In this document: one piece after another, positions 22,575-31,202 of the stretch
How the letters are laid out: every line of letters begins with the position of its first letter
Numbering within the stretch: position 1 is the first letter of the stretch
Source of the DNA: Candidatus Aminicenantota bacterium
GTDB taxonomy: Bacteria > Acidobacteriota > Aminicenantia > UBA2199
Reading direction: 5' to 3'
Assembly: GCA_011772425.1 (NCBI GenBank)
Contig: WVZO01000754.1
Coordinates: forward strand, 1 to 35,498
DNA length: 35,498 nt
The notes under the pieces: generated by a model
Databases searched by the model: none
Told to the model about the DNA's origin: nothing
The model's input: the letters and a program-made list of their open reading frames with translations, nothing else
Position numbers and translations under genes: made by a program

Positions 22575-25343
22575 TCATTTCTTTACTCCTATATGCCAGG
22601 TTCTAAAACCGGTATCTATGGGTGGCGCATCTACATTCACGGTACGATGGTCCGTGTATTCCACGTGTTCCTGGCCATCTATGTATTCTACTTTGACGGA
22701 ACGGAACCAGGTCCATTCCGGCACGTTGTCTTCGTATTTATCGCTGGAACCTGTATATTCTTCGGGTGGGAAGCCGATATTATGTTGACCGGCAAACTGC
22801 CTTAACCCGAGGTGCAGGGTTCTGAAATTAGTATCCACCGGTGTGACGTTTAAATTTACCGTATGATGAGCCGGGAATTCTAAACTCCACGAATGGATAC
22901 AAATCCATCCCGGCACCCTGTCCCGGGAATCTTCACTTACCCCGGGATATTCCTCGATTACCCCGGTGGTATGGGTATCAGCGAATTGTTCTTTAATGGG
23001 GAAATCATCGGTGTAGACATATTCCTTATATATAGGCGGTTCAATGATGAAAATGGGCCTGGTTTGAATGGGGAGGAATCGCTTTAAAACACCTTTAACC
23101 AATTCCCGGTTTTTCATGATCAACTTTTGGTCATCGGTATCGGGTGTCAGGTAGAGTCCGATGGTATCGCGGGCATACCAGTCGTCGTCTGTGGGTTTTC
23201 CATTCTTACCGGTATCATAGGTATAGGTCAAAAAATCCCCGTATTTTTGCCACCGGCCCAGCCCATTCTTGATCTCATTACGTGGATCAATGGTTGTACA
23301 CCCGGCATAACGAAAATCAGTGATGACGGTGGCCCCGTAAACATCGCTTTCATAGGAGATACACCGGTTGGAACGATAAAGCAGGGAAATTCCTTCGTCC
23401 ATGGGCAAAGGTAATGGCGTGCGCTGGGAATAGGGACTATATATGAGCATCACAGCGGCATCCGCATCGATGGGAGCGCCGTTGTCGAGTTTAATATTCC
23501 AAATGGCCCAACTACCCCCGCGGTTGGATGCCCAGAATAGATCGAAGTATTCATTACCGCCCTGTTCATAAATAACAGCCGCGGGTTCACAATCGTCATA
23601 ACCGGCATATCCAGGCAGGATTTCTTTGTCCAGGGTTTGGATGGGGCCCCAGCCTGCTTCGATAGATTCAATGCCTGATTTCTTCCGAAAGGCGATTTGC
23701 CAGTACCGCTGACCGTCATCTCCTATGTATCGCTTCCGAGCCCAAAAAACCCATATACTGTCGTCCTTCCGGCAATAAAGTACGAATAAATCTTTTTCAA
23801 CCTGGGGTTCTTTTCCTTCATCCGCAGGAAACCCGGGTGAAGGGCTGATGGCTAATTCTTCTCCGTCATACCGGTTGTACTTCAACTGCCACGGTGCTGC
23901 GTATCCCTCTTTTTCCAACCAGAATGACCACAAGCGATCGCTGCTGTCAACCACCAACTGTGGACTTTTGCGCTGTATCCGGGTACCGGGATTTTCGTCA
24001 TCAAAGGTGGAAATACCAGTCCACTGTCCAGCGCTCCATCCCCTGTATTTTATTTCCCAGGTTTGTTTTTCCGGGTTAAAGGAGTCCCAGGCGACCCACA
24101 GGGTATTTCCCTGTAATGCGGCTGAGGGGTGTTTATCGATGGAGCCGGAGCCGGTCAACGGCTGACTGGGGGTCCATTCCCGGCTGTCCTTTTGAAAAAT
24201 CTTGTACCAGATATCCCATTTACCGTCTCTCAGGGTATGGTAAAACAGCCACAGGAACCCGGTACTATCTTCGACACTGGCAGGTCTGCCTTCGTAAGCA
24301 AAGTCCAGGGAAAAAACATCATTTGGTTCCTCCCACTTACCGTCCTTGTTTTGCCGACACAACCAGAGGTTTAATTGTTCGGGCCGGTTGGAGAGAAATA
24401 TATTGTACACAAATTCCTTGGTACGGGTATCCCAGCCGCTGATACATTTAACCACAGCGGCTTCTATGTTGGGAATAGTACCGATGGTTTGGTACATGGC
24501 GGGTGCATTCCTGAGTTCATTTCGTTGGGCGGCAATTTCAAGGGTATGATCGGTATCCCATCCGATCCATTGGGCCAGGAGGGACAGTAATTTTTCATCT
24601 ACCCAGTGAATATCATGGAAATTCAGGGCAGCAGTGGCAAAACTGTAGAGCTGGTCCAGTTGGAACCCGGGCAGATCAAGAAAACGGCGCAGCTGGCCCC
24701 GCTTCATATCCTGTTCCGACACTTTTTCCAGGGGCAAGGCGGTATCGTAACGATGGTAAATAATGGGCAGCATCCGGTGCATTTGCCCGGCAAAATCATA
24801 GGACCCGGTGGCCATGACGGAAGCACGGTGGCTGCGGTCATATATATACACTCTCCCGGAGGGGGCTGTGGGTTCCTTTTTATAGGGGAAAAACGCATAA
24901 TAATACACCACTTCGGCGCGGAGCCCGGTATCCTCTGCCGAGCTGATGCCGAAGAGATAGACATCCAATACCTCAGCGTTTTTAATGATAAGAAACCGCT
25001 GCTCCTCATCACTGATGAGCCAGCGGTTCCCGGGCTCTGTAACAGATACCGCGGCTTGCGGGGATAAGAGTGCTTGATTGTCTGCAAAATGATCCGAAAG
25101 CTGGCTGGAGAGGGCGCTGTTATCCAGGTCATCGCGGAAACTTAAAGGGGCGTCAAAGCGTTTCGCATATTCTTTTTCAGCCACCAGTTTGCCGTCATCA
25201 TGGGAGACCGGGTGGGTGGTTTCCCTGCGCATGACCCTCACACCCTCCATCAGGTGGGGCTCCGGGTTGAGCCACTGCACATCCACGCGATTTCCCCTGG
25301 GATGGGGAACAACTTTAATATCCTGTAATCGTAACTTTGTCAT
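22575..25343 (-). CDS. Phage tail protein I-like CIS baseplate protein with inserted beta-propeller
   Basis: A 922-residue protein. Residues 1-180 are beta-rich (fibronectin-like start). Residues ~215-305 match phage tail protein I (LDLPGFQLDQLYSFATAALN, VDEKLLSLLAQWIGWD, RNAPAMYQTIGTIPNIEAAV). From about 310 to 650 there are propeller-like blades (FLWLFYHTLRDGKWDIWYK; LWVAWDSFN; SIWVFWARKR; YFDLFWASNRGGSWAIW) homologous to those of the fibre. The C-terminus has two repeats that end VDTNFRTLHLGLRQ and IDTGFRTWHIGVKK. Tail protein I normally joins wedge to fibre; the extra propeller may add recognition. It is next to baseplate J, as in other CIS. Confidence 0.8.
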   Translation of the reverse strand: MTKLRLQDIKVVPHPRGNRVDVQWLNPEPHLMEGVRVMRRETTHPVSHDDGKLVAEKEYAKRFDAPLSFRDDLDNSALSSQLSDHFADNQALLSPQAAVSVTEPGNRWLISDEEQRFLIIKNAEVLDVYLFGISSAEDTGLRAEVVYYYAFFPYKKEPTAPSGRVYIYDRSHRASVMATGSYDFAGQMHRMLPIIYHRYDTALPLEKVSEQDMKRGQLRRFLDLPGFQLDQLYSFATAALNFHDIHWVDEKLLSLLAQWIGWDTDHTLEIAAQRNELRNAPAMYQTIGTIPNIEAAVVKCISGWDTRTKEFVYNIFLSNRPEQLNLWLCRQNKDGKWEEPNDVFSLDFAYEGRPASVEDSTGFLWLFYHTLRDGKWDIWYKIFQKDSREWTPSQPLTGSGSIDKHPSAALQGNTLWVAWDSFNPEKQTWEIKYRGWSAGQWTGISTFDDENPGTRIQRKSPQLVVDSSDRLWSFWLEKEGYAAPWQLKYNRYDGEELAISPSPGFPADEGKEPQVEKDLFVLYCRKDDSIWVFWARKRYIGDDGQRYWQIAFRKKSGIESIEAGWGPIQTLDKEILPGYAGYDDCEPAAVIYEQGGNEYFDLFWASNRGGSWAIWNIKLDNGAPIDADAAVMLIYSPYSQRTPLPLPMDEGISLLYRSNRCISYESDVYGATVITDFRYAGCTTIDPRNEIKNGLGRWQKYGDFLTYTYDTGKNGKPTDDDWYARDTIGLYLTPDTDDQKLIMKNRELVKGVLKRFLPIQTRPIFIIEPPIYKEYVYTDDFPIKEQFADTHTTGVIEEYPGVSEDSRDRVPGWICIHSWSLEFPAHHTVNLNVTPVDTNFRTLHLGLRQFAGQHNIGFPPEEYTGSSDKYEDNVPEWTWFRSVKVEYIDGQEHVEYTDHRTVNVDAPPIDTGFRTWHIGVKK

Positions 25344-25363
25344 CCGCTGCCTCTTATATTTTT

Positions 25364-26935
25364 TTATTCGCTGCTTATATACTGTTTTACCAGGATACCG
25401 CCGCTGTAATCGCTATCTTCTTCAGCAGGAGGGATCATGGGAATTTCATTTTCCTTTAATTTGATTTTGCCGTCCCTGGCGATGGGTTTATCTTCCGGTT
25501 CAGCGCCGTCGCGCCAAAATTCTTCAATAGTAACAAAAGCCACCCCTTCGATGTCCTCGATAGCTTCGTAAAATTTACTGAGGTAAAGGGTGTGGCCAAA
25601 ATCGACATTATCGAAAGCCAGGTGGTTCCCGGCGGCCTGTTTAACTTTTTCTTCGATATCTTCCCATGAATAATAGCTTTCTATTCCTACTTTAGCGGCC
25701 ACGTATATCTTGACATAATCGACATCCCTGATCTCGACGATGGTAGAGACAGGGCGTTTGTCTTCAAAGTAAGCCAGCAGGTTTTTTTTGAGTACATCGC
25801 TCACCTGTCCCCCGCCTGCGGGCGCCACAAAGAGGACCACTTTATTCCAGTCTCCTTTTTCCGCCCGTACCTTGCCTACACCTTTAAAATCAAGGGCCAG
25901 GTCAACATAGTCCCCGGCAGTAACGGCCCGTTTTTGGGAGCGGAACACACCCGGGGCATGCTTGACCGCATGCTCGATGGTTTCACGGTCGGCACCGCCG
26001 CTGGCAGCGCGGGGATTTGTTATCTTTTTGGGGGGCAAGAGCACCAGGTCCGGTGCATCCACGATGGTTTCAATGCTGTTGGCACTCACATTCCCATGAG
26101 ACCCGCCGCCTACCCGGTAGGTGGCTTTAATAACGGTATCTGCCTTTGGCACGGCGCCAAATACCCCGTCTCCCAGGAGAATAAAGGCCCGGTCTTGTTC
26201 ATCGATCTCAACGGCAAAATCTTCCTGGTCATCCTGGCTGAAAGCAAGGGATTCTCTTTGTGTCCATGTTTTTATTTGACTGCCCAATTGGGTGACCAGG
26301 ATAATATCTTTATTAATATTACTGCCCAGTCCCATGGAACGAAGGATCAAACGGGGGTGGGCCAGTGGAAACCGTTGATTGGGTTTTCCGTCCGATACGC
26401 CTATGATCTCGTCTTTTATCAAGCGGCCCTCTTCCACGGGGATGCCGCTGAATTTTCTCACTCCCCCAACTGCGGTGATAGCATCGAAATTGATGACCAG
26501 GTCATTATCCCCGGTATACTCGAAGCGGACACTGGGTTTATCCTTTCGACTTTTGGTAGCAAAGGCATCCCCTTTTTTAATGACGACAGTCTTAGTGCAA
26601 TCTTCAGCGACCGTCAGCTCCAGGGTGGTGGATGCCGGTGCTGCAGTCGCCAGCCGGTACCCGATCAACCGGAGGTGATGAATAATACTGCGGCGCTCCT
26701 GCGCAGTTCCCAGGAAACTTTCATTGGCAATGCGGTCCTGGTAATAACTGAGGATATCGCCCATATGAGCAAAAAGCTGGAGCAGAACATTGCCAAAATC
26801 CGCTTCAGACTCGTATTCTTTCCACTCGGGCAGCTTATTTTCTATCAAGCTGCGCATGGAAAGAAGCAGACTGTCATAATCACGCGCCATGTAATCGATA
26901 ACCATATTTTCATTTATTTTCTTTATTTCAGCCAT
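25364..26935 (-). CDS. Baseplate J-like wedge protein (Afp12/Pvc12-type)
   Basis: A 523-residue protein, start MAEIKKINENM at ATG 26935. An in-frame start at 26989 would add 18 residues that only translate the GC-rich repeat. GGAGG at 26941-26945, 5 nt before the ATG and itself part of the repeat, supports the shorter form. Residues 10-95 (IDYMARDYDSLLLSMRSL, ESEADFGNVLLQLFAHMGD, LSYYQDRIANESFL) are the classic start of the putative baseplate assembly/J family, and the centre (RYR-like VIKATYRVGGGSHGNVSANSI) matches its core. It assembles the wedges of the baseplate in P2-, Afp- and PVC-type systems. Confidence 0.85.
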   Translation of the reverse strand: MAEIKKINENMVIDYMARDYDSLLLSMRSLIENKLPEWKEYESEADFGNVLLQLFAHMGDILSYYQDRIANESFLGTAQERRSIIHHLRLIGYRLATAAPASTTLELTVAEDCTKTVVIKKGDAFATKSRKDKPSVRFEYTGDNDLVINFDAITAVGGVRKFSGIPVEEGRLIKDEIIGVSDGKPNQRFPLAHPRLILRSMGLGSNINKDIILVTQLGSQIKTWTQRESLAFSQDDQEDFAVEIDEQDRAFILLGDGVFGAVPKADTVIKATYRVGGGSHGNVSANSIETIVDAPDLVLLPPKKITNPRAASGGADRETIEHAVKHAPGVFRSQKRAVTAGDYVDLALDFKGVGKVRAEKGDWNKVVLFVAPAGGGQVSDVLKKNLLAYFEDKRPVSTIVEIRDVDYVKIYVAAKVGIESYYSWEDIEEKVKQAAGNHLAFDNVDFGHTLYLSKFYEAIEDIEGVAFVTIEEFWRDGAEPEDKPIARDGKIKLKENEIPMIPPAEEDSDYSGGILVKQYISSE

Positions 26936-26997
26936 TTTTGCCTCCGGCGGCCAGGGGCTCTTTTGAAAAACCGCCCCTGGACCCCGCAAAACTTTTT
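26936..26997. repeat. GC-rich inverted repeat, copy 1 (supplies a Shine-Dalgarno)
   Basis: On the minus strand it begins AAAAAGTTTTGCGGGGTCC and ends CCCCTGGCCGCCGGAGGC, with the arms GGTCCAGGGG and CCCCTGG pairing around a short centre. It fills the gap between the gp25 stop and the baseplate J start. Other copies lie at 31252 and 34436. Confidence 0.85.
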
Positions 26998-27361
26998 ATT
27001 TAAAGTGAACTCGCAGCGCCTTTTTGGAGAGGTCTATTTTTTTCGTATAGGCAATTTCAATGGTAATGGTTCCATCCGCCGACTCCACGTTGACGCCCTC
27101 CACCTTGATATCTTTTTCCATCCACCGGTTCAGGGCCTGGCCCACTCTAAATTTCATAGCAGCGGCCAGGATGTTGCTATTGGGTTCGAAAACAAGATTA
27201 AAAAGACCACAGCCAAATTCCGGCATATTCACCCGTTCGCCCGGGGCGGTAAACAGGACCTGGATGATCATCCCGCGTATGGCCTCATCATCTTCGTTGG
27301 AACTGATCCAGCCGGCAGGATTCACACCAAAAGGAAACCCGAATGTTTTCTTTTCCGCCAT
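26996..27361 (-). CDS. gp25/GPW-like baseplate protein
   Basis: A 121-residue protein of the GPW/gp25 family, the conserved wedge component that joins sheath to baseplate in T4-, T6SS- and eCIS-type systems. Seen: the conserved start (KKTFGFPFGVNPAGWISSN), EAIRGMIIQVLFTAPGERVNMPEFGCGLFNLVFEPN and the charged C-terminal strand ISIEIAYTKK-like segment. Length is right for the family. The start at ATG 27361 has a GGAG ribosome-binding site. It lies between the small unknown gene and the J gene, with the J gene separated only by the GC-rich repeat. Confidence 0.9.
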   Translation of the reverse strand: MAEKKTFGFPFGVNPAGWISSNEDDEAIRGMIIQVLFTAPGERVNMPEFGCGLFNLVFEPNSNILAAAMKFRVGQALNRWMEKDIKVEGVNVESADGTITIEIAYTKKIDLSKKALRVHFK

Positions 27362-27370
27362 TTTTATCTC

Positions 27371-27718
27371 CTATTGGACAAGACCGGTACCGTCATTATT
27401 TTGAGTGAAAACCACATCACTATCTGTATCCGAAAGGCCTACCGAATGAGTATGATCCGCCGGGTCTGCTATTCCGGTACTACCGCTTATGGTGATACTC
27501 ACATCCCCTTTGGTAGTGATGCCCTTAATCTCCATATTGGATTTAATATGCTCGATGACCCCAAAGGCAATGGAATAGGCCAACTTTTTCCAGCTTTGAC
27601 ATACATCTTCGGACGGCTCACTATCAGGAAAACCGTCTTTCATATTATTGAATAAAGCATCGTATATTGCTTTACTCATGCCTCCGGTTGCGGTTATATC
27701 TCCCGGCTCTAATCCCAT
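27371..27718 (-). CDS. Small CIS protein downstream of the spike, unknown function
   Basis: A 115-residue protein that starts MGLEPGDITATGGMSKAIYD. Its first half is helical (MSKAIYDALFNNM, SWKKLAYSIAFGVIEHIKSN) and the second half is Gly/Thr/Asp-rich (VSITISGSTG, HTHSVGLSDTDSD). No family is recognised. Its place after the spike gene (9-nt gap) and before gp25 is where PAAR-type tip proteins stand in Afp/PVC loci, but the sequence does not look like PAAR; a spike-associated or chaperone-like role would be a guess. Confidence 0.6.
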   Translation of the reverse strand: MGLEPGDITATGGMSKAIYDALFNNMKDGFPDSEPSEDVCQSWKKLAYSIAFGVIEHIKSNMEIKGITTKGDVSITISGSTGIADPADHTHSVGLSDTDSDVVFTQNNDGTGLVQ

Positions 27719-27727
27719 TTTTCCTCC

Positions 27728-28651
27728 TCATTCAACTTTATTTTTTAAAGATAAAGCATTATTAAGTTTTAAATCAAATTGCGCGGCTATGAATGGTACA
27801 AGTATCGGAGTCGGTGCTCCCATATTTCCGGTATGTTGATGTGTATTTAACATGGTGATTAAATTAGTCAGTATCGTATTCAATGTATCTCCTTTGACTA
27901 ATGATTCGGCAGCATTTCCTCCGATTTTTATCTCGCCGCTGCTCTTAATCGTAACACCACCGCTTTCCATTAAAACCTGGTTCCCGTTTGCATCTTCTAC
28001 TGTAACACCACTTTGTGCCATATTAATTTTGTTGCCGTTTGTATCTTCAATAATTACTCCGCTTCCATCTTTGGTCAATGTGTTGGAATTCTTGTCCTTT
28101 ACAATAATGCCATCGTCTGTCATGGTTATGGAGTTTTCTTTATTGACAACAGAAATTCCATTTGCATCAAAGGTCATGCGATTTTCAGAGTCGCCGTCAC
28201 ATATTATAATCCTGTCATCGCCATCGGCATCTTCAAACTGGATGGTATGCCCCTTTAACGTTTTAATGATCTTCCTGGTGGGCGGGTCCTGGACGGAACC
28301 CTCTTCTTCACCTTCCGCATTGTTGGGTTTGGGCAATTCGCTTTCGCCCCCGGGTTTACTCCAGAAGGTGCCTACCCATATGGGAAATTCCGTGTCCCCT
28401 TCTTCAAATTCCACCCAGACGCCAGCTTCTTTTTCCGGTATGAATAAAAATCCCTGGTTGGCATCTCCGCCATAGGGGAAACAGGGAAACGCCCAGACAG
28501 CGATTTCTTTTCCCAGCACACTGGGCACAGTGACCTTGAGCCTGCCCAGGTTCTCGGGATCGGTGTTGTCCACGACAAAACCGCGGTATTTACCGTAAAA
28601 CCGCCGCTCCACCTTTTGTACCAGGTTTGCTACTATTTTTTCCATTTCCAT
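27728..28651 (-). CDS. Spike protein, gpV/gp5-like (VgrG-type)
   Basis: A 307-residue protein. The N-terminal OB-fold region (RFYGKYRGFVVDNTDPENLGRLKVTVPSV..., then VWAFPCFPYGG, GFLFIPEKEAGVWVEFEEGD, FPIWVGTFW) is typical of Phage_base_V/gp5 proteins. Residues ~150-245 form a triple-beta-helix needle built from short DGN-rich repeats (GVIIEDTNGNKINM, GVTVEDANGNQVLM, GVTIKSSGEIKIGG). The C-terminus carries THQHTGNMGAPTP, a motif often found in such spikes. It pierces the target envelope. It sits directly after the gpD-like gene, with which it builds the hub and needle. Confidence 0.9.
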   Translation of the reverse strand: MEMEKIVANLVQKVERRFYGKYRGFVVDNTDPENLGRLKVTVPSVLGKEIAVWAFPCFPYGGDANQGFLFIPEKEAGVWVEFEEGDTEFPIWVGTFWSKPGGESELPKPNNAEGEEEGSVQDPPTRKIIKTLKGHTIQFEDADGDDRIIICDGDSENRMTFDANGISVVNKENSITMTDDGIIVKDKNSNTLTKDGSGVIIEDTNGNKINMAQSGVTVEDANGNQVLMESGGVTIKSSGEIKIGGNAAESLVKGDTLNTILTNLITMLNTHQHTGNMGAPTPILVPFIAAQFDLKLNNALSLKNKVE

Positions 28652-28662
28652 TTGATCATCTC

Positions 28663-29775
28663 CTAGGTCAGCCCGGGGTCGGATGCAGCGGTAAAATCTT
28701 CCGAACCCTGGGGCATCAGGGCATTTCGTTTCACTTTAAAATACTGGACATAGCCGTCAGGGGTAAACGAATGCGTCACATGCGAGACATAATAGACACC
28801 GCTGTAGGTCTCGCCCACTCCCTTGATGGTAACAGTACTCCTGGCTTTCAACGCATGCCCGTAGAGATTCCCGGCAATTTCCCCTTCGGCGGAGACAAAC
28901 CATTCGGCATTGTGATAAAAACCCTGGCAAAGGGCATCCATTTCCGGTTTCCCGGTGGCAGCGTTCATCCCGATGAAATTTGTCGGGGGGTCCATCCCGG
29001 ATGCCAATATCCCGGCGGAATCCGTATTACCCAGGGCCGTTTGCCGGCTGCTCTCCGCAGCCGAATCCATTACTTCTTTGTTCAGCCGGTCTACCTGGAA
29101 CATGGCCACATTGGACGGTGTCAGGGCATTCACCTCAATGGAAAACCGGCTGAGATTCGTCTCATCACCGAAATGACATGCCAGCACCGGCTGGGGAGTA
29201 TCGTCCAACTGGGGTTTACGGAAATAAGCGGTACTGCCGGCCACGTAACATTCAAAACCGTTCCTGAGGGCCAACCGCTGCAAAAACCGCATGTCCGTCT
29301 CCCGCTGGATAATGGTGGATACCGCTTCATCGTGTACCACTTCGGTATCTTCAACCTCGGCGCTAAATCCATAAAGACCGAAAATCTCAGACGCAATGTC
29401 GCTGTCCTTTTTGTTGGGCCAATCCTTTAACTTCTCTTCCCGGTCCATCAGCACACTTTCATCCATACCCCATATTTCCAGGACACACTGGGAGGGGTCC
29501 GGATCAAACAAGGGCTTTACATGGGTAATACGCCCGGTGATCAACTCCTCTGTTTCTCCGGCAAAACCGGCGCCAATGGATACCTGTTTCCATACCAGGA
29601 AATTCTCATCATCCAGGTAGGACCAGGTGGCGTCCTCCTGTTTTATCAATGGCAGCCGAATCCTGAACATATTGGCCAATTGGTCGTCCAATTCCACTTC
29701 CACACTGATAAGATCAGGGTAGATGTCGCTCATCTCTTCGCCTTCGATCTCTAGATAAAAACTCTCAAATTCCAT
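28663..29775 (-). CDS. Phage late-control gpD/gp27-like hub protein
   Basis: A 370-residue protein of the gpD/gp27/VgrG-N type that forms the hub of the baseplate. Seen: FYLEIEGEEMSDIYPDLISVEVE (N-terminal strand), ELITGRITHVKPLFDPDPSQCVLEIWGMDESVLMDREEK, the family motif IIQRETDMRFLQRLALRNGFECYV, and a C-terminal GVGETYSGVYYVSHVTHSFTPDGYVQYFKVKRNAL. It is followed after 11 nt by the spike gene, as in Afp8-type fusions, but here the two are separate proteins. Confidence 0.9.
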   Translation of the reverse strand: MEFESFYLEIEGEEMSDIYPDLISVEVELDDQLANMFRIRLPLIKQEDATWSYLDDENFLVWKQVSIGAGFAGETEELITGRITHVKPLFDPDPSQCVLEIWGMDESVLMDREEKLKDWPNKKDSDIASEIFGLYGFSAEVEDTEVVHDEAVSTIIQRETDMRFLQRLALRNGFECYVAGSTAYFRKPQLDDTPQPVLACHFGDETNLSRFSIEVNALTPSNVAMFQVDRLNKEVMDSAAESSRQTALGNTDSAGILASGMDPPTNFIGMNAATGKPEMDALCQGFYHNAEWFVSAEGEIAGNLYGHALKARSTVTIKGVGETYSGVYYVSHVTHSFTPDGYVQYFKVKRNALMPQGSEDFTAASDPGLT

Positions 29776-29780
29776 CGATT

Positions 29781-29818
29781 ACCTTCTTACTTCTTACTTC
29801 CTACTTCTTACTTCTTAC
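29781..29818. repeat. Heptanucleotide satellite (TTACTTC)n
   Basis: About five copies of the 7-mer TTACTTC in the gap between the LysM-protein and gpD genes. A shorter related tract (ACTCCTTACTTCCTACTTC) is at 30421-30445, in the next gap upstream. Confidence 0.8.
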
Positions 29819-30417
29819 CTCAACACATCCGGGGGGATAACGATCTTCTTTCCTATCCTGCCGGTATTCTCCGCTGGTCCCATTTTAAACCCTTCATCTT
29901 CAATGGCTTTTTGCAAATCCGCCGCCGTGACAGTTAAATGGTTATAGGTAACTATCACCACCCTTTCAAAGGTGTCCGTATGAACCTCCACCTCCACGGT
30001 TTCCCCTTCATATTCATGTTGAATTGTTTTCTTTACCAGTTGGGTATCCTCCTTTATGGAGACATCCCTGACTCCTGGAATTTGGGAAAGAGTTTTCAGA
30101 AGTTTATGCCATGGAGGTTGAGTTGAGCTGTCATCAAAGGTAATGGGGAATTGTAAGGTTACAATGGGTTCCTTTCCCAGGAGAGTGCGGGGTGACATAA
30201 ATTCGGGGTTGGCATCACAGATTCGCCACCATTTTCTCGGCTGCTTGTAATATTTATATGCCAGGTGATCCAGGCGGTCCACTTCTTCCACGGTATGTAG
30301 AAAGGTCCCGGATACCTCAGGCAGGAGCCGGATGCTCTTAGATTCCAAAGAGCGGCCCCTGGAATCGACGGCAACGATATCCGGTAACTTTTTATATCTC
30401 GATATCTTCGAAAACAT
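29815..30417 (-). CDS. LysM-type baseplate protein (Afp7/Pvc7-like)
   Basis: A 200-residue protein. After a short start (MFSKISRYKKLPDIV), residues 38-90 form a LysM-like module (HTVEEVDRLDHLAYKYYKQPRKWWRICDANPEFMSP), followed by a proline break and two charged strands (TIQHEYEGETVEVEVHTDTFERVVIVTYNHLTV). LysM proteins next to gpD in contractile systems stabilise the tube-to-baseplate joint. Position between the tube-initiator and the gpD gene fits that role. A Shine-Dalgarno is not obvious, so translation may be coupled to the gene upstream. Confidence 0.8.
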   Translation of the reverse strand: MFSKISRYKKLPDIVAVDSRGRSLESKSIRLLPEVSGTFLHTVEEVDRLDHLAYKYYKQPRKWWRICDANPEFMSPRTLLGKEPIVTLQFPITFDDSSTQPPWHKLLKTLSQIPGVRDVSIKEDTQLVKKTIQHEYEGETVEVEVHTDTFERVVIVTYNHLTVTAADLQKAIEDEGFKMGPAENTGRIGKKIVIPPDVLR

Positions 30418-30442
30418 CGACTTACTCCTTACTTCCTACTTC

Positions 30443-31192
30443 TTACTCCGGTATTACCACATTTCCCACATCAGCCATGTTGGCCATGTTCATCATGGCA
30501 TTGATTTCCTTCATTGCCTGGGAATAAGCATACACTGCATTCTTCCCTTCAATGACCGTTAAACTCACGGAAACCGTTGCCCGGATAGGGGACAGTTGGG
30601 TGTTGAATTCGGTTTCAGTGATATTCATGCTGTTGATATTTACCGGCAGCACCCGGTCTTCTCCCCAGATAAAAATGATCATTGGGGGGTTTTCCTCTTT
30701 GCCAAAACTATGGCCTCCGGATGACCCCAGGTCTGCGCCAAATACGGTTTCCGCCTTCGGATAGACCATCAATTCCAGTGCAGACAGTTGAGGTGCGATG
30801 CCCCACAGCCCGGCAATAGGATCACCTTCATTCAATTGATCTGTGGCGTCTAATCTTATTTCAAAACTAATGGACTCTTCTTGAAGCGTCACTCGCTGCC
30901 CGATTTGAATATCCATCAGTTCGTTGTCTTTGTGATAGTTGCGGAGAGATCCGGCTGCCTGGGATGTCGCCTGCTGGGATGTCCTGGTCCCACTCGTTCC
31001 CTCCTCCCGGGTCTCGGTCCCGGAAGGCGGCGCGGTTACCGCTTCATTAGGGGCCGTAAAAGTAAGACTGCGGTTGCGAGTCAGCTGTACCGGGTTGAAT
31101 TGAAACACCACTAAAAGCGGCTCTGTGCTCACACCGTATTCCATGAAGGCACCACGTAATATTTTCGGCTTGTTCCTGAATCCTCCAATCAT
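30443..31192 (-). CDS. CIS tube-initiator protein
   Basis: A 249-residue protein that fits the CIS_tube family (the inner-tube initiator, Afp7 N-terminal-type). Seen: the motif LLVVFQFNPVQLTRNRSLTF (27-46), a Thr/Ser-rich linker (50-80), IEITIRLDATDQL-like SFEIRLDATDQLNEGDP (108-124), PPMIIFIWGEDRVLPVNINSMNITETEFNTQLSPIRATVSVSLTVIE, and a Met/Ala-rich C-terminus. It connects the baseplate hub with the first tube ring. The start at ATG 31192 has AGGAG upstream. Confidence 0.8.
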   Translation of the reverse strand: MIGGFRNKPKILRGAFMEYGVSTEPLLVVFQFNPVQLTRNRSLTFTAPNEAVTAPPSGTETREEGTSGTRTSQQATSQAAGSLRNYHKDNELMDIQIGQRVTLQEESISFEIRLDATDQLNEGDPIAGLWGIAPQLSALELMVYPKAETVFGADLGSSGGHSFGKEENPPMIIFIWGEDRVLPVNINSMNITETEFNTQLSPIRATVSVSLTVIEGKNAVYAYSQAMKEINAMMNMANMADVGNVVIPE

Positions 31193-31202
31193 CTTATTTC
31201 TC

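Noticed and set aside
22276-22578. 100-codon minus-strand frame upstream of the fibre-associated gene
   Set aside because: It only translates the AT-rich repeat block; the real start of the next gene is at 22316 with GGAGGT before it.
25934-27655. Long plus-strand open frame (573 codons) antisense to baseplate J, gp25 and the small CIS gene
   Set aside because: It crosses three genes with clear family motifs on the minus strand, has no ribosome-binding site and no recognisable domain; it is open because of codon bias on the real strand.
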